DNA from: Roseburia sp. AM59-24XD
GTDB lineage: Bacteria > Bacillota > Clostridia > Lachnospirales > Lachnospiraceae
DNA: 25,462 bases
NCBI RefSeq assembly: GCF_003478445.1
Contig: NZ_QUET01000037.1
Span: forward strand, 1-25,462
Reading direction: 5' to 3'
In this document: positions 9,783 through 18,716 of the stretch, piece by piece
Layout of the letters: each line of letters starts with the position of its first letter
Numbering within the stretch: the first letter of the stretch is position 1
Program-made: the position numbers and the translations under genes
The notes under the pieces: generated by a model
Told to the model about the DNA's origin: nothing
The model's database searches: none
What the model saw: the letters and a program-made list of their open reading frames with translations, nothing else

Positions 9783-10081
9783 GAAAAGCGAGGACGAGGA
9801 GGAGTACATACTTTTCGGATTTTAAGAGAGAGAACGGTTGGTGCAAGTTCTCATTCCGGTTGTATGGAAGTAGCCTCTGAGCAGTGGAACGAACAGGAGC
9901 ACATCCCAAGTAGCATCCAACGGATTCCCACCGTTACAGGGGAACGGTATATCAGACACGGTATTCGGTGTCTGCGTGCCGGCAGAGTGCGGAAGCGATC
10001 TGAGAAAGAGCAGATTTTCCGAAATTAGGTGGTAACACGGAGTATATTCGTCCTAAGTCGTATATGGCTTAGGATTTTTTT
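9783..10081 (+). promoter_or_regulatory. T-box leader of ilvBN, predicted valine-specific
   Basis: A T-box RNA binds a specific tRNA and, when the tRNA is uncharged, prevents transcription termination. Stem I can be drawn: GAGG (9799-9802) pairs with CCTC (9874-9877), and CATAC (9807-9811) pairs with GTATG (9862-9866). Between them lie AGTA on the 5' side and GAA-GTA-G on the 3' side, which places the specifier at GTA (9870-9872), a valine codon. The antiterminator is explicit: TTAGG (10025-10029) with CCTAA (10052-10056), a TGGTAAC bulge (10030-10036), and ACGGA with TTCGT (10047-10051). The UGGU in the bulge would pair with an ACCA tRNA end, as expected for tRNA-Val. The competing terminator shares CCTAA. 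The specifier was assigned by hand folding and by analogy to the trp leader. Confidence 0.88.
10051..10081 (+). terminator. Regulated intrinsic terminator of the ilv T-box
   Basis: A perfect seven-pair stem TCCTAAG/CTTAGGA (10051-10057 and 10068-10074) with a 10-base loop is followed at once by seven T residues. Its left arm overlaps the right arm of the antiterminator, so the two structures exclude each other. Confidence 0.88.
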
Positions 10082-10125
10082 ACTTTACAGGAACGATAAG
10101 CTCCTGTACGGAAAGGGGTAACGAA

Positions 10126-11846
10126 ATGATTAAAGGAACCGAGTTATTTGTAAAAGCATTGAAAGCAGAAGGCGTAGATACCCTGTTTGCGTATCCGGGT
10201 GGTCAGGCGGTCGATCTGTTTGATGCCCTGTATGATGAGCATGAGATCGAGATGATCCTTCCGCGTCATGAACAGGCATTGATCCACGCCGCAGACGGCT
10301 ATGCCAGATCCACCGGCAAGGTGGGTGTGTGTCTGGTAACTAGTGGTCCGGGTGCGACAAATCTTGTCACCGGAATTGCAACCGCCAACTATGACAGCGT
10401 TCCGTTAGTCTGCTTTACCGGACAGGTGCCTTTAGGGCTGATGGGAAACGATGCCTTTCAGGAGGTTGATATTGTCGGAATTACCCGCAACATCTGCAAA
10501 TATGCGGTTACGGTAAGAAAGAGAGAAGATCTTGGACGCATCATTAAGGAAGCCTTCTATATTGCGCGCACAGGTCGACCGGGTCCTGTCGTTGTCGATC
10601 TGCCAAAGGATATTCAGGTGGCTATGGGAGACGAGGAGTATCCGGAGGAGGTTAATATCCGCGGTTACAAGCCGAACGAGAGCGTTCATGTCGGTCAGGT
10701 CAAGAAAGCAGTCTCTCTTTTAAAAAAGGCGAAAAAGCCATTGTTCCTGCTTGGCGGCGGTGTCAATATCGCCTGTGCCAATGAAGATATGAAGAAGTTA
10801 GTAGAACTGACGGGAGTGCCGGTGATCACAACCATCATGGGTAAGGGCGCGATCCCGACCAGTCACCCGCTTTACATGGGAAATATCGGTATTCATGGAA
10901 GCTATGCAGCCAACCATGCGGTCAGCGAATGTGATGTGCTGTTCTCCATCGGTACCCGTTTTAACGACCGTATCACAGGTAAGATCAGCGAGTTTGCCAA
11001 GAATGCCAAGATCATACATATTGATATTGATTCGGCTTCTATTTCCAAGAACATTGTCGTCGATGTGCCGATCGTGGCAGATGCAAAGCTTGCGGTTCAG
11101 AAGATCCTGGAATATGTCTCTCCGTTAAAGATCGATGCATGGGTGGATCGTCTCAAGGAATGGAAGCAGACATATCCGATCACGATGGAGCGCTATGAGG
11201 ACTGACACCGGAGAAGATCATCCGCTATATTGCCGAGAATTATAAGCGTCCGATCGTTGCGACGGACGTTGGACAGAATCAGCTCTGGACCACGCAGTTT
11301 CTGGAGCTGGAAGGAAACCGCCAGCTTTTAACCTCCGGTGGTCTCGGTACGATGGGCTACGGCTTCCCGGCAGCAATCGGTGCAAAGCTTGGAAATCCGG
11401 ATGCCGATGTATTTGCGATTTCAGGAGACGGTGGCATGCAGATGAACATTCAGGAGTTTGCAACGGCGGTTGCACTGGAGATCCCACTGACGCTGATCGT
11501 TCTGAACAACGGATATCTCGGCAACGTAAGACAGTGGCAGCAGATGTTATTTGACCGCAGATACTCCTGCACCTGCCTGACCTACCGCAGAAGCTGTCAG
11601 CACAACTGTATGGATCCGAATAAGAAATGTCCGAAGTACAGTCCGGATTTCGTCAAGCTGGCAGAGAGCTACGATGCATACGGCATGCGCATCACAGACG
11701 AGAAGGACATTCCGAAAGCATTTGAATTTGCCCGCTCCCACAAGAATGCACCAACTTTGTTAGAGTTTATCATTGAGCGGGAAGCAAATGTGGCACCGAT
11801 GGTTCCGGTTGGCAATTCATTGGATAACATGATCATGGAAATCTAG
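10126..11846 (+). pseudogene. ilvB: Acetolactate synthase large subunit, one apparent frameshift
   Basis: IlvB is the thiamine-diphosphate enzyme that condenses pyruvate (or pyruvate and 2-oxobutyrate) in the first common step of valine, leucine and isoleucine synthesis. The N-terminal domain has AYPGGQAVDLFDALYD and the catalytic Glu49 in RHEQALIHAADGYARSTG; the C-terminal ThDP/Mg site reads GDGGMQMN followed by NNGYLGN. The frame breaks near 11202: GAGGAC-TGACACCG becomes E-D-L-T-P-E-K if one base (probably C) is restored, giving about 573 residues, the normal length. Residues coded at 11568-11630 form an unusual five-cysteine insert not present in standard IlvB. The ATG at 10126 has an AAAGGGG site. 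It follows the T-box leader and precedes ilvN by 17 bases. Confidence 0.92.
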
Positions 11847-11863
11847 GAAAGGCAGAGGTGAGA

Positions 11864-12375
11864 ATGGCGATGGAAACGAAGAAACGAGTAATTTCTGCAT
11901 ATGTAGAAAATCAGATAGGTGTACTGGCGAAGGTGTCCGGTTTATTTTCCGGCAAGAACTATACCTCGATACATTGACGGTTGGAGAAACGGAGGATCCG
12001 ACCATCTCCAGAATGACGATCGGACTGACCTGTGACGATCTGACCTTTGAGCAGATCATCAAACAGCTCAATCGCAGTGTTGAGGTCATCAAGGTCATTG
12101 ACTTTACGGACATTCCGATCCGTAAGAAGGAGCTTTTATACATTAAGGTCAACAGCTGCAGTGAGAAGGATAAGCAGGAGATCTTCCGGATCGTGCAGAC
12201 CTTCGGCATGGAGGTCGTCGATTACGACAAGAATACCGTGTTGGTGGAATGTGTTAAGACAGAAGCACATAATAATGATATGATCGAGCTGTTCAAGAAA
12301 ACGTTCATCAACCGTGTGGAGGTTGTGCGCGGTGGCAGTGTTGCCATTGAGGCAATCTCTACCTGCGTACGATGA
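11864..12375 (+). pseudogene. ilvN: Acetolactate synthase small (regulatory) subunit, one apparent frameshift
   Basis: IlvN binds valine through its ACT domain and activates and feedback-regulates IlvB. The N-terminal ACT domain reads RVISAYVENQIGVLAKVSGL and, after the break, TLTVGETEDPTISRMTIGL; the C-terminal domain continues through LLYIKVNSCSEKDKQEIFRI to IEAISTCVR. The frame changes near 11963: restoring one base (AACTATAACCTCGATACA) gives the expected K-N-Y-N-L-D-T-L-T run and a 170-residue protein, the normal size. The start could be the ATG at 11864 or the one at 11870, which is better spaced from AGAGGTG. It is the last gene of the ilvBN unit; no clear terminator follows before the trp promoter. 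Confidence 0.9.
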
Positions 12376-12422
12376 TCGACAAAAATAGAATATATACTCT
12401 ATCAAAAAAGTCGGAAAAGTAT

Positions 12423-12450
12423 TTGACAAATCGAAAAATCAGAGTATAAT
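12423..12450 (+). promoter_or_regulatory. Promoter of the trp operon
   Basis: A consensus -35 TTGACA (12423-12428), a 16-base spacer and a consensus TATAAT (12445-12450) lie about 50 bases after ilvN. Transcription would start about 12457, directly before the T-box leader. Confidence 0.82.
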
Positions 12451-12469
12451 ATTAGTCAAATCAAATATC

Positions 12470-12748
12470 TCAAACCGTTGAAGTGGAGATAAAAATGAGG
12501 CACGCGCCTACAGAGAGCAGGGATTGCTGAGAACCTGCGGAGATGCGATTCATTAAATGGACCACTGAGGGCATGGTCAAAGGAAGTGATCTTCCGAGTA
12601 TTCCATGACGTGCAGGCATACGTCAGTTGCCGGAAATATGATTGTATTTCGCTGAGAGTGTGGGAAACCATGAAGCAAGGTGGCACCGCGGTTATAGAAT
12701 TTACCGTCCTTGATTATCACAATAGCTGTGATAGTCAGGGACTTTTTT
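12470..12748 (+). promoter_or_regulatory. T-box leader of the trp operon, tryptophan-specific
   Basis: The base of stem I is AGTGG (12482-12486) paired with CCACT (12562-12566), and AATG (12494-12497) pairs with CATT (12551-12554). The enclosed 3' strand is AAA-TGG-A, so the specifier is the tryptophan codon TGG (12558-12560). The antiterminator is CAAGG (12676-12680) with CCTTG (12708-12712), a TGGCACC bulge (12681-12687), and GCGG with CCGT (12704-12707). UGGC in the bulge complements a GCCA tRNA end, matching the G discriminator base of bacterial tRNA-Trp. The specifier, the tRNA-end contact and the genes downstream all agree. Confidence 0.94.
12706..12748 (+). terminator. Regulated intrinsic terminator of the trp T-box
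   Basis: A 16-pair stem (12706-12721 with 12727-12742, a few G-U pairs, loop ATAGC) is followed by six T residues. The left arm contains the CCTTG used by the antiterminator, so the two folds compete. Confidence 0.92.
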
Positions 12749-12832
12749 ATGTTATCCAATCAATAATAAATATTTCAGAATAACATAAAAACGCTCCGCT
12801 CAGCAGTGCAAGGACAAGAAAGAGGTGGAACG

Positions 12833-14290
12833 ATGATTTCTTTAGAAGAAGCAAAGAAACTGGGAGAAGGTTATAAGGTCGTACCGGTCAGTCGGGAGAT
12901 CCTTTCTGATATCCGGACACCGATCGAGGTACTCCGGATCCTGAAGGGTGTCAGCAGACACTGCTACATGCTGGAGAGTGTGGAACATCAGGAGAGATGG
13001 GGGCGATACACATTCCTCGGATACGATCCCAAGCTGGAGATTGCCTGCATGAACGGCAAGATGACGATCCGTAACGGAAGCACACACACGAAGACAGTAA
13101 AGCATCCGGGGGAAGAAATCAAGGAACTGTTAAAGGAGTACACAAGTCCGAAGGTTCCGGGTCTTCCGACCTTTACCGGCGGTCTGGTTGGATATTTTTC
13201 CTATGACTATGTGAAATACAGCGAGCCAAAGCTGAATCTGGATGCGGAGGATACCGAGGGCTTCAAGGATGTGGATGTGATGCTTTTTGACAAGGTCATC
13301 GCATTTGATAACCTCCGTCAGAAGATCATCGTGATCGCCAATGCCAGAATGGAAAATATCGAAGAAGAATATAAGCGCTGCTGTGCAGAACTGGATGAGA
13401 TCGTAGAACTGATCCGTCACGGCACGCCGACACCGATCGAACCGGGCAGGATTACTTCAGAGTTTCGTTCCTTATTCTCGGAGAAGGAATATTGCGATAT
13501 GGTTGAGAGAGCCAAGAAGTATATCTATGAGGGGGACATTTTTCAGGTGGTGCTTTCCAATCGTCTGGAGGCAGATTATGAAGGAAGCCTCTTAAATACC
13601 TACCGTCATTTAAGAACGATCAACCCTTCTCCGTATATGTTTTATTTCAGCAGTGATGACATGGAGGTGGCAGGAGCTTCTCCGGAGACACTGGTGAAGC
13701 TGGAGGATGGCGTACTTCACACCTTCCCGTTAGCAGGAACAAAGCCGAGAGGAAAGACGCAGGAAGAGGATGAGGAGCTCGAGCGGATCCTTCTTTCTGA
13801 CGAGAAGGAGCGGGCAGAGCACAACATGCTTGTCGATCTCGGAAGAAATGATCTTGGCAAGATCAGCCGGTTCGGCTCCGTCAAGGTTGAGAAATATATG
13901 TCCATTGAGCGTTATTCACACGTCATGCATATCGGTTCGACCGTAGCCGGAAAGATCCGTGAGGACAAGTGCAGTCTGGATGCTGTGGATGCGGTTCTCC
14001 CGGCGGGAACACTTTCCGGAGCACCGAAGATCCGTGCGATGGAGATCATCAATGAGCTGGAGAATAACAAGCGCGGTATCTACGGCGGAGCGATCGGCTA
14101 TATCGACTTTACCGGTAATCTGGATACCTGCATTGCGATCCGTATCGCTTATAAGAAGAACGGCAAGGTATTTGTCAGATCCGGAGCCGGTATTGTGGCA
14201 GACAGTGTACCGGTCAGCGAGTACAACGAGTGCCTGAATAAGGCGAGAGCCGTGATGAATGCAGTAAACGAAAGTGATCAGCTAGACTGA
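12833..14290 (+). CDS. trpE: Anthranilate synthase component I
   Basis: TrpE converts chorismate to anthranilate using ammonia supplied by TrpG. From the ATG at 12833 the protein has 485 residues, normal for the family. The N-terminal part has the tryptophan-site segment CYMLESVEHQERWGRYTF, and the C-terminal chorismate-binding domain shows YEGDIFQVVLSNR, GASPETLVKLEDG, LAGTKPRGKT, HNMLVDLGRNDLG, VLPAGTLSGAPKIRAMEII, GGAIGYIDFTG and RSGAGIVADSVP. I prefer 12833 to an in-frame start at 12806 because AGAGGTGG (12821-12828) lies just ahead of it. It is the first gene of the trp operon and is followed by trpG after 13 bases. Confidence 0.96.
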   Translation: MISLEEAKKLGEGYKVVPVSREILSDIRTPIEVLRILKGVSRHCYMLESVEHQERWGRYTFLGYDPKLEIACMNGKMTIRNGSTHTKTVKHPGEEIKELLKEYTSPKVPGLPTFTGGLVGYFSYDYVKYSEPKLNLDAEDTEGFKDVDVMLFDKVIAFDNLRQKIIVIANARMENIEEEYKRCCAELDEIVELIRHGTPTPIEPGRITSEFRSLFSEKEYCDMVERAKKYIYEGDIFQVVLSNRLEADYEGSLLNTYRHLRTINPSPYMFYFSSDDMEVAGASPETLVKLEDGVLHTFPLAGTKPRGKTQEEDEELERILLSDEKERAEHNMLVDLGRNDLGKISRFGSVKVEKYMSIERYSHVMHIGSTVAGKIREDKCSLDAVDAVLPAGTLSGAPKIRAMEIINELENNKRGIYGGAIGYIDFTGNLDTCIAIRIAYKKNGKVFVRSGAGIVADSVPVSEYNECLNKARAVMNAVNESDQLD

Positions 14291-14303
14291 TGGAGGTGAG
14301 ATT

Positions 14304-14878
14304 ATGATATTACTGATAGATAATTACGACAGCTTCTCCTACAATCTGTATCAGTTGATCGGAGAGCTGGAACCGGATATCAGGGTGGTGCGAAACGATC
14401 AATATACCCCACAGGAACTGGAGCAGATGAATCCGACACACATTATATTGTCACCGGGTCCGGGAAGACCTGCCGATGCCGGTGTCTGTGAGGATGTGGT
14501 CCGTTACTTTGAAGGAAAGGTTCCGATCCTTGGCGTGTGCTTGGTCATCAGGCAATCTGTGAGGTATACGGAGCGGAGGTTTCCTATGCGAAGCATCTGA
14601 TGCACGGCAAGATGTCGGTGGCAAAGCTCGATACATCCTGTCCGCTGTTTGCACACATGGGAGAGACCGCAGAGGTGGCAAGATATCATTCTCTTGCCGC
14701 AGTAAAGGATACAATCCCGGATGCACTTAAGGTGGTAGCCGAGACGGACGATGGCGAGGTCATGGCTGTAAAGCATGCAGATTATGATATATATGGTGTA
14801 CAGTTTCATCCGGAGTCAATTCTGACACCGGAGGGCAGAACAATACTTAAAAACTTTTTGGAGGTGTTTCATTCATGA
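14304..14878 (+). pseudogene. trpG: Anthranilate synthase component II (glutamine amidotransferase), one apparent frameshift
   Basis: TrpG hydrolyses glutamine and passes ammonia to TrpE. The class I amidotransferase starts ILLIDNYDSFSYNLYQLIGE, has SPGPGRPADAG, the nucleophile Cys79 in LGVCL, and the His-Glu pair in VQFHPESILTPEG. The frame breaks just after the nucleophile: TGCTTGG-TCATCAG should read GVCLGHQ, which needs one more G near 14543. The restored protein is 191 residues, the usual single-domain size, with no fusion to TrpD. The ATG has a GGAGGTGAG site, and the stop overlaps the trpD start by four bases (ATGA), suggesting coupled translation. Confidence 0.93.
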
Positions 14879-15885
14879 TTAAAGAAGCAATTGCACTTTT
14901 GACGAAGAAGGAAGATCTGACAAACGACATGGTAGAGCAGGTGATGGGGGAGATCATGACCGGAGAGGCAACGGATGCACAGAAGGCAGCGTTCCTGACA
15001 GCACTTTCCATGAAGGGTGAGACGATCGACGAGATCACAACAGCAGCAAAATATCTCAGAGATCACTGCGAATATTTTGAGAATGACAAGGACGTACTGG
15101 AAATCGTGGGAACGGGCGGAGACGGCTCCAATACGATCAACATTTCCACCATCTCCTCCCTGATCGTATCGGCAGGAGACGTGATGGTGGCAAAGCACGG
15201 TAACCGCGCTGCCTCCAGCAAGTGTGGTACCGCAGACTGCCTTGAGGCTCTTGGCGTTAAGATCGACATTGAGCCGGACAAAATGAAAAAGGTCATGGAT
15301 GAGAGCAATATAAGTTTCCTTTTCGCACAGAAATATCATCCGGCAATGCGTTTTGTCGGTGCAGTCCGTAAAGAGATCGGTATCCGTACGCTCTTTAATC
15401 TGCTGGGACCTCTGGCAAACCCGGCGAGAGCAACCATGCAGCTTTATGGTGTTTACAGCGAAAGTCTTGTAGAGCCGCTTGCACATGTACTTCATAACCT
15501 CGGTGTTAAGAGAGGCATGGCCGTTTACGGAATGGACAGCATGGATGAGATTTCTCTGAGTGCACCGACAAAGGTCTGTGAATTTAACGGGGATGACTTT
15601 AAGACCTATGAGATCACACCGGAGCAGTTCGGATTAAAGACCTGCCGGAAGAGTGATCTGGTTGGTGGCGAGCCTGCAGAAAATGCACAGATCGTCAGAA
15701 ACATTTTCGAGGGAAAAGAGACAGGACCGAAGCGTGATGCGGTACTTCTCAATGCCGGTGCAGCCTTCCACATTGCAAAGGAAAATGTAACGATCGAGCA
15801 GGGAATTGAGATGGCACGCGAGATCATCGACAGCGGCAAGGCATTAAAGCAGTTAGAGACATTTATTCAGCTTACCAATGCATAA
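14875..15885 (+). CDS. trpD: Anthranilate phosphoribosyltransferase
   Basis: TrpD joins anthranilate and PRPP to give phosphoribosylanthranilate, the second step from chorismate. The 336-residue length fits a stand-alone enzyme. Key features are the PRPP-site loop [39 protein letters not shown], the [12 protein letters not shown] segment, [14 protein letters not shown], and the C-terminal [20 protein letters not shown] site within the end of trpG precedes the ATG, and the two genes overlap by four bases. The gene is intact. Confidence 0.96.
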   Translation: MIKEAIALLTKKEDLTNDMVEQVMGEIMTGEATDAQKAAFLTALSMKGETIDEITTAAKYLRDHCEYFENDKDVLEIVGTGGDGSNTINISTISSLIVSAGDVMVAKHGNRAASSKCGTADCLEALGVKIDIEPDKMKKVMDESNISFLFAQKYHPAMRFVGAVRKEIGIRTLFNLLGPLANPARATMQLYGVYSESLVEPLAHVLHNLGVKRGMAVYGMDSMDEISLSAPTKVCEFNGDDFKTYEITPEQFGLKTCRKSDLVGGEPAENAQIVRNIFEGKETGPKRDAVLLNAGAAFHIAKENVTIEQGIEMAREIIDSGKALKQLETFIQLTNA

Positions 15886-15911
15886 AAGAGCAGATAAAGA
15901 CGAGGTGGATT

Positions 15912-16700
15912 ATGACCATATTAAATGAAATTGCGGCAAAGACAAGAGAGCGTGTCAAAGAGCAGAAGTGTATCCGGTCTCTGGAACAGTTGAAGGATGA
16001 AGCGCAGGCAATGAACAGCGATACCGGATATCCCTTTGAGAAAGCAATCGGTAAAGACGGGCTGTCCTTCATCTGCGAGGTGAAAAAGGCATCACCCTCC
16101 AAGGGTGTCATTGCACAGGATTTTCCATATGTGGAGATTGCCAAAGACTACGAAGAGGGCGGCGCAAGTGCAATATCGGTGCTGACTGAACCGTACTGGT
16201 TCCAGGGAAGAGACAGTTATCTGCAGGAGATTCGTCAGGCGGTCAGTATTCCAATCATCCGCAAGGACTTTGTTGTGGATGAATATATGATCTACGAGGC
16301 AAAGCTGATGGGAGCGGATGCGGTGCTTCTGATCTGTGCAATTTTAAATGATCAAGAGCTTAAGAGGTTCTTTCAGATTGCAGACAGCCTTGGACTTACC
16401 GCGCTTGTGGAGGCTCACGATCAGGAGGAGGTTGACCGTGCATTAAAGGCGGGGGCGAGACTGATCGGCGTCAATAACCGGGATCTTCACACATTTACGG
16501 TTGACATTAACAACAGTATCCGCTATCGTCAGAGTGTTCCGGAGAATGTTTTATTTGTATCGGAAAGCGGGATCCGGACGAAGGAGGATATCCGTCGGCT
16601 GATGGACAACAACGTCAACGGTGTATTGATCGGCGAGACCATGATGCGGGCTTTAGACCGCGTGGCAGCCGTCAGAGAGTTTATCGGGTATTCCAGATAG
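15912..16700 (+). CDS. trpC: Indole-3-glycerol phosphate synthase
   Basis: TrpC closes the indole ring of carboxyphenylamino-deoxyribulose phosphate. The 262-residue TIM barrel shows the catalytic-lysine segments FICEVKKASPSKGVIA and IPIIRKDFVVDEYMIYEAKL, the LVEAHDQEEVDRAL strand, IGVNNRDLHTFTVD, and the phosphate-site SESGIRTKEDI and VNGVLIGETMM. It is a single-domain enzyme: there is no room for a TrpF domain at either end, and trpB starts 36 bases later. The ATG has a GAGGTGG site, 26 bases after trpD. Confidence 0.96.
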   Translation: MTILNEIAAKTRERVKEQKCIRSLEQLKDEAQAMNSDTGYPFEKAIGKDGLSFICEVKKASPSKGVIAQDFPYVEIAKDYEEGGASAISVLTEPYWFQGRDSYLQEIRQAVSIPIIRKDFVVDEYMIYEAKLMGADAVLLICAILNDQELKRFFQIADSLGLTALVEAHDQEEVDRALKAGARLIGVNNRDLHTFTVDINNSIRYRQSVPENVLFVSESGIRTKEDIRRLMDNNVNGVLIGETMMRALDRVAAVREFIGYSR

Positions 16701-16736
16701 CAGCATCATCATACTTTAAAGAAATGGAGAAACATT

Positions 16737-17924
16737 ATGAGTCAGAAAGGAAGATATGGCATTCATGGCGGGCAGTATATCCCGGAAACCTTGATGAATG
16801 AGATCAAGAAATTAGAGGATGCCTATGAATTTTATAAAAAGGATGAGGAGTTTAATAACGAGTTAAATGCCCTGTTAAAAGAGTATGCAGGTCGTCCGTC
16901 TCTGTTATATTATGCAGAGAAGATGACAAAGGATCTGGGTGGAGCAAAGATCTACTTTAAGAGAGAAGATCTCAACCATACCGGTTCCCACAAGATCAAC
17001 AATGTACTCGGTCAGGCACTCTTAGCCAAGAAAATGGGTAAGACACGCATCATCGCCGAGACCGGAGCCGGACAGCACGGCGTGGCAACAGCGACAGCCG
17101 CAGCTCTTCTCGGACTGGAATGTGAGATCTACATGGGTAAGGAGGACACGATCCGTCAGGCATTAAATGTTTATCGTATGGAGTTACTTGGCGCAAAGGT
17201 GCATGCGGTTGAGAGCGGCACGATGACCTTGAAGGATGCCGTCAACGAGTGTATGCGTGAGTGGACAAGCCGTGTCGATGATACACTTTATGTGCTCGGC
17301 TCTGTAATGGGACCGCATCCGTTTCCGATGATCGTACGTGATTTCCAGAGCGTGATCAGCCGTGAGGCAAGAGCACAGATCCTTGAGAAGGAAGGAAAGC
17401 TGCCGGATGTTGTTATGGCATGCGTCGGCGGTGGAAGCAACGCAATGGGAATGTTCTATGAGTTCATCAATGATGAGAGCGTCAGGCTGATCGGCTGTGA
17501 GGCGGCAGGTCTTGGCGTTGACACGGATCGTACCGCTGCAACGATGGCAACCGGTACAGAGGGTGTATTCCACGGAATGAAATCTTACTTTTGCCAGGAT
17601 GAGTACGGACAGATCGCGCCGGTATATTCCATTTCCGCAGGACTGGATTATCCGGGTGTTGGTCCGGAGCATGCATATCTTAAGGATATCGGAAGAGCAC
17701 AGTACGTTCCGGTTACGGACGAAGAGGCAGTACAGGCATTTGAATACATTGCAAAAGAAGAAGGAATCATTGCAGCCATCGAAAGCTCCCATGCGGTAGC
17801 TCATGTGATGAAGCTTGCACCAACCATGCGCAAGGATCAGATCATTATCTGCTGCCTGTCGGGACGTGGTGACAAGGACGTTGCAGCAATAGCAAGATAC
17901 AGGGGGGTTGATTTACATGACTAG
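16737..17924 (+). CDS. trpB: Tryptophan synthase beta subunit
   Basis: TrpB condenses indole, channelled from TrpA, with L-serine using pyridoxal phosphate. The 395 residues are typical of the TrpB1 type. The PLP-binding Lys86 lies in [16 protein letters not shown]; other marks are [15 protein letters not shown], the phosphate-binding [32 protein letters not shown] and [15 protein letters not shown] site precedes the ATG at 16737. The end overlaps trpA by eight bases. The gene is intact. Confidence 0.97.
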   Translation: MSQKGRYGIHGGQYIPETLMNEIKKLEDAYEFYKKDEEFNNELNALLKEYAGRPSLLYYAEKMTKDLGGAKIYFKREDLNHTGSHKINNVLGQALLAKKMGKTRIIAETGAGQHGVATATAAALLGLECEIYMGKEDTIRQALNVYRMELLGAKVHAVESGTMTLKDAVNECMREWTSRVDDTLYVLGSVMGPHPFPMIVRDFQSVISREARAQILEKEGKLPDVVMACVGGGSNAMGMFYEFINDESVRLIGCEAAGLGVDTDRTAATMATGTEGVFHGMKSYFCQDEYGQIAPVYSISAGLDYPGVGPEHAYLKDIGRAQYVPVTDEEAVQAFEYIAKEEGIIAAIESSHAVAHVMKLAPTMRKDQIIICCLSGRGDKDVAAIARYRGVDLHD

Positions 17925-18687
17925 GATTCATAACGCATTTGACGGCAAAAAGGCATTTATCGGATTTGTAACAGCAGGAGATCCGAATCTTGATAAAACA
18001 GAAGAATTTGTACTGGAGATGGAACGCGCAGGTGCCGGTCTTGTTGAGCTTGGTATCCCATTCTCTGATCCGATCGCAGAGGGCCCTGTGATCCAGGAGG
18101 CCAATATCCGTGCATTAAAGGCAGGCTGCACCACCGACAAGCTTTTTGACATGGTGGCACGTCTTCGCCGGAAAACACAGATCCCGTTAGTGTTTCTTGC
18201 GTATCTGAACACCCTGTTCAAATACGGCTATGAGAAATTCTGCTCAAAATGCGAGGAGGTTGGCATTGACGGCGTGATCATTCCGGATATGCCTTACGAG
18301 GAGAAGGGCGAGCTTGCGGATATCGCCGCCGCGCATAATGTGGATATTATTTCTCTGATCGCACCGACTTCTGAGGATCGTATCCAGATGATCGCAAAGG
18401 ATGCGACAGGATTTATTTATGTGGTATCCTCCATGGGTGTCACCGGTGTTCGCAGCGAGATCACAACCGATGTCAGCAAGATCATCGGACTGATCAAAGA
18501 AGTGACTGATGTTCCGACAGCAGTCGGCTTTGGAATCAACACCGCAGAGCAGGTACACAAGTACAGCTCAATTGCAGATGGTGCGATCGTTGGAAGTGCC
18601 ATTGTAAAGATCATTGCCCAATATGGCGGGGAAGCAGGATCGCATATTTACGACTATGTACATGAGATGGTTGAGGAACTGGCATAA
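17917..18687 (+). CDS. trpA: Tryptophan synthase alpha subunit
   Basis: TrpA cleaves indole-3-glycerol phosphate to indole and glyceraldehyde-3-phosphate and passes indole to TrpB. The 256-residue TIM barrel starts [20 protein letters not shown] and has the catalytic Glu44 in [10 protein letters not shown] (Glu49 of the E. coli enzyme). The second catalytic position, Asp60 in E. coli, falls on Glu55 here (AEGPVIQ), a conservative but notable change. Later marks are [23 protein letters not shown] and [18 protein letters not shown]. The ATG at 17917 is chosen because AGGGGGG (17901-17907) is nine bases upstream; a TTG at 17908 would touch that site. It is the last trp gene, closed by the terminator at 18717. 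Confidence 0.96.
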   Translation: MTRIHNAFDGKKAFIGFVTAGDPNLDKTEEFVLEMERAGAGLVELGIPFSDPIAEGPVIQEANIRALKAGCTTDKLFDMVARLRRKTQIPLVFLAYLNTLFKYGYEKFCSKCEEVGIDGVIIPDMPYEEKGELADIAAAHNVDIISLIAPTSEDRIQMIAKDATGFIYVVSSMGVTGVRSEITTDVSKIIGLIKEVTDVPTAVGFGINTAEQVHKYSSIADGAIVGSAIVKIIAQYGGEAGSHIYDYVHEMVEELA

Positions 18688-18716
18688 GAAAGTTGAACAT
18701 ATCTCTTTTTTTGAGG

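Noticed and set aside
11864..12375. Programmed frameshifting as the cause of the breaks in ilvN, ilvB and trpG
   Set aside because: No slippery heptamer with downstream structure at the break points, and these families are not known to use recoding; single-base sequence loss explains them more simply.
14869..15495. Minus-strand frame of 208 codons inside trpD, and a similar 206-codon frame inside trpB (17184-17804)
   Set aside because: Both lie wholly within intact conserved genes, are Cys/His-rich in the way of antisense shadows and have no start signals.
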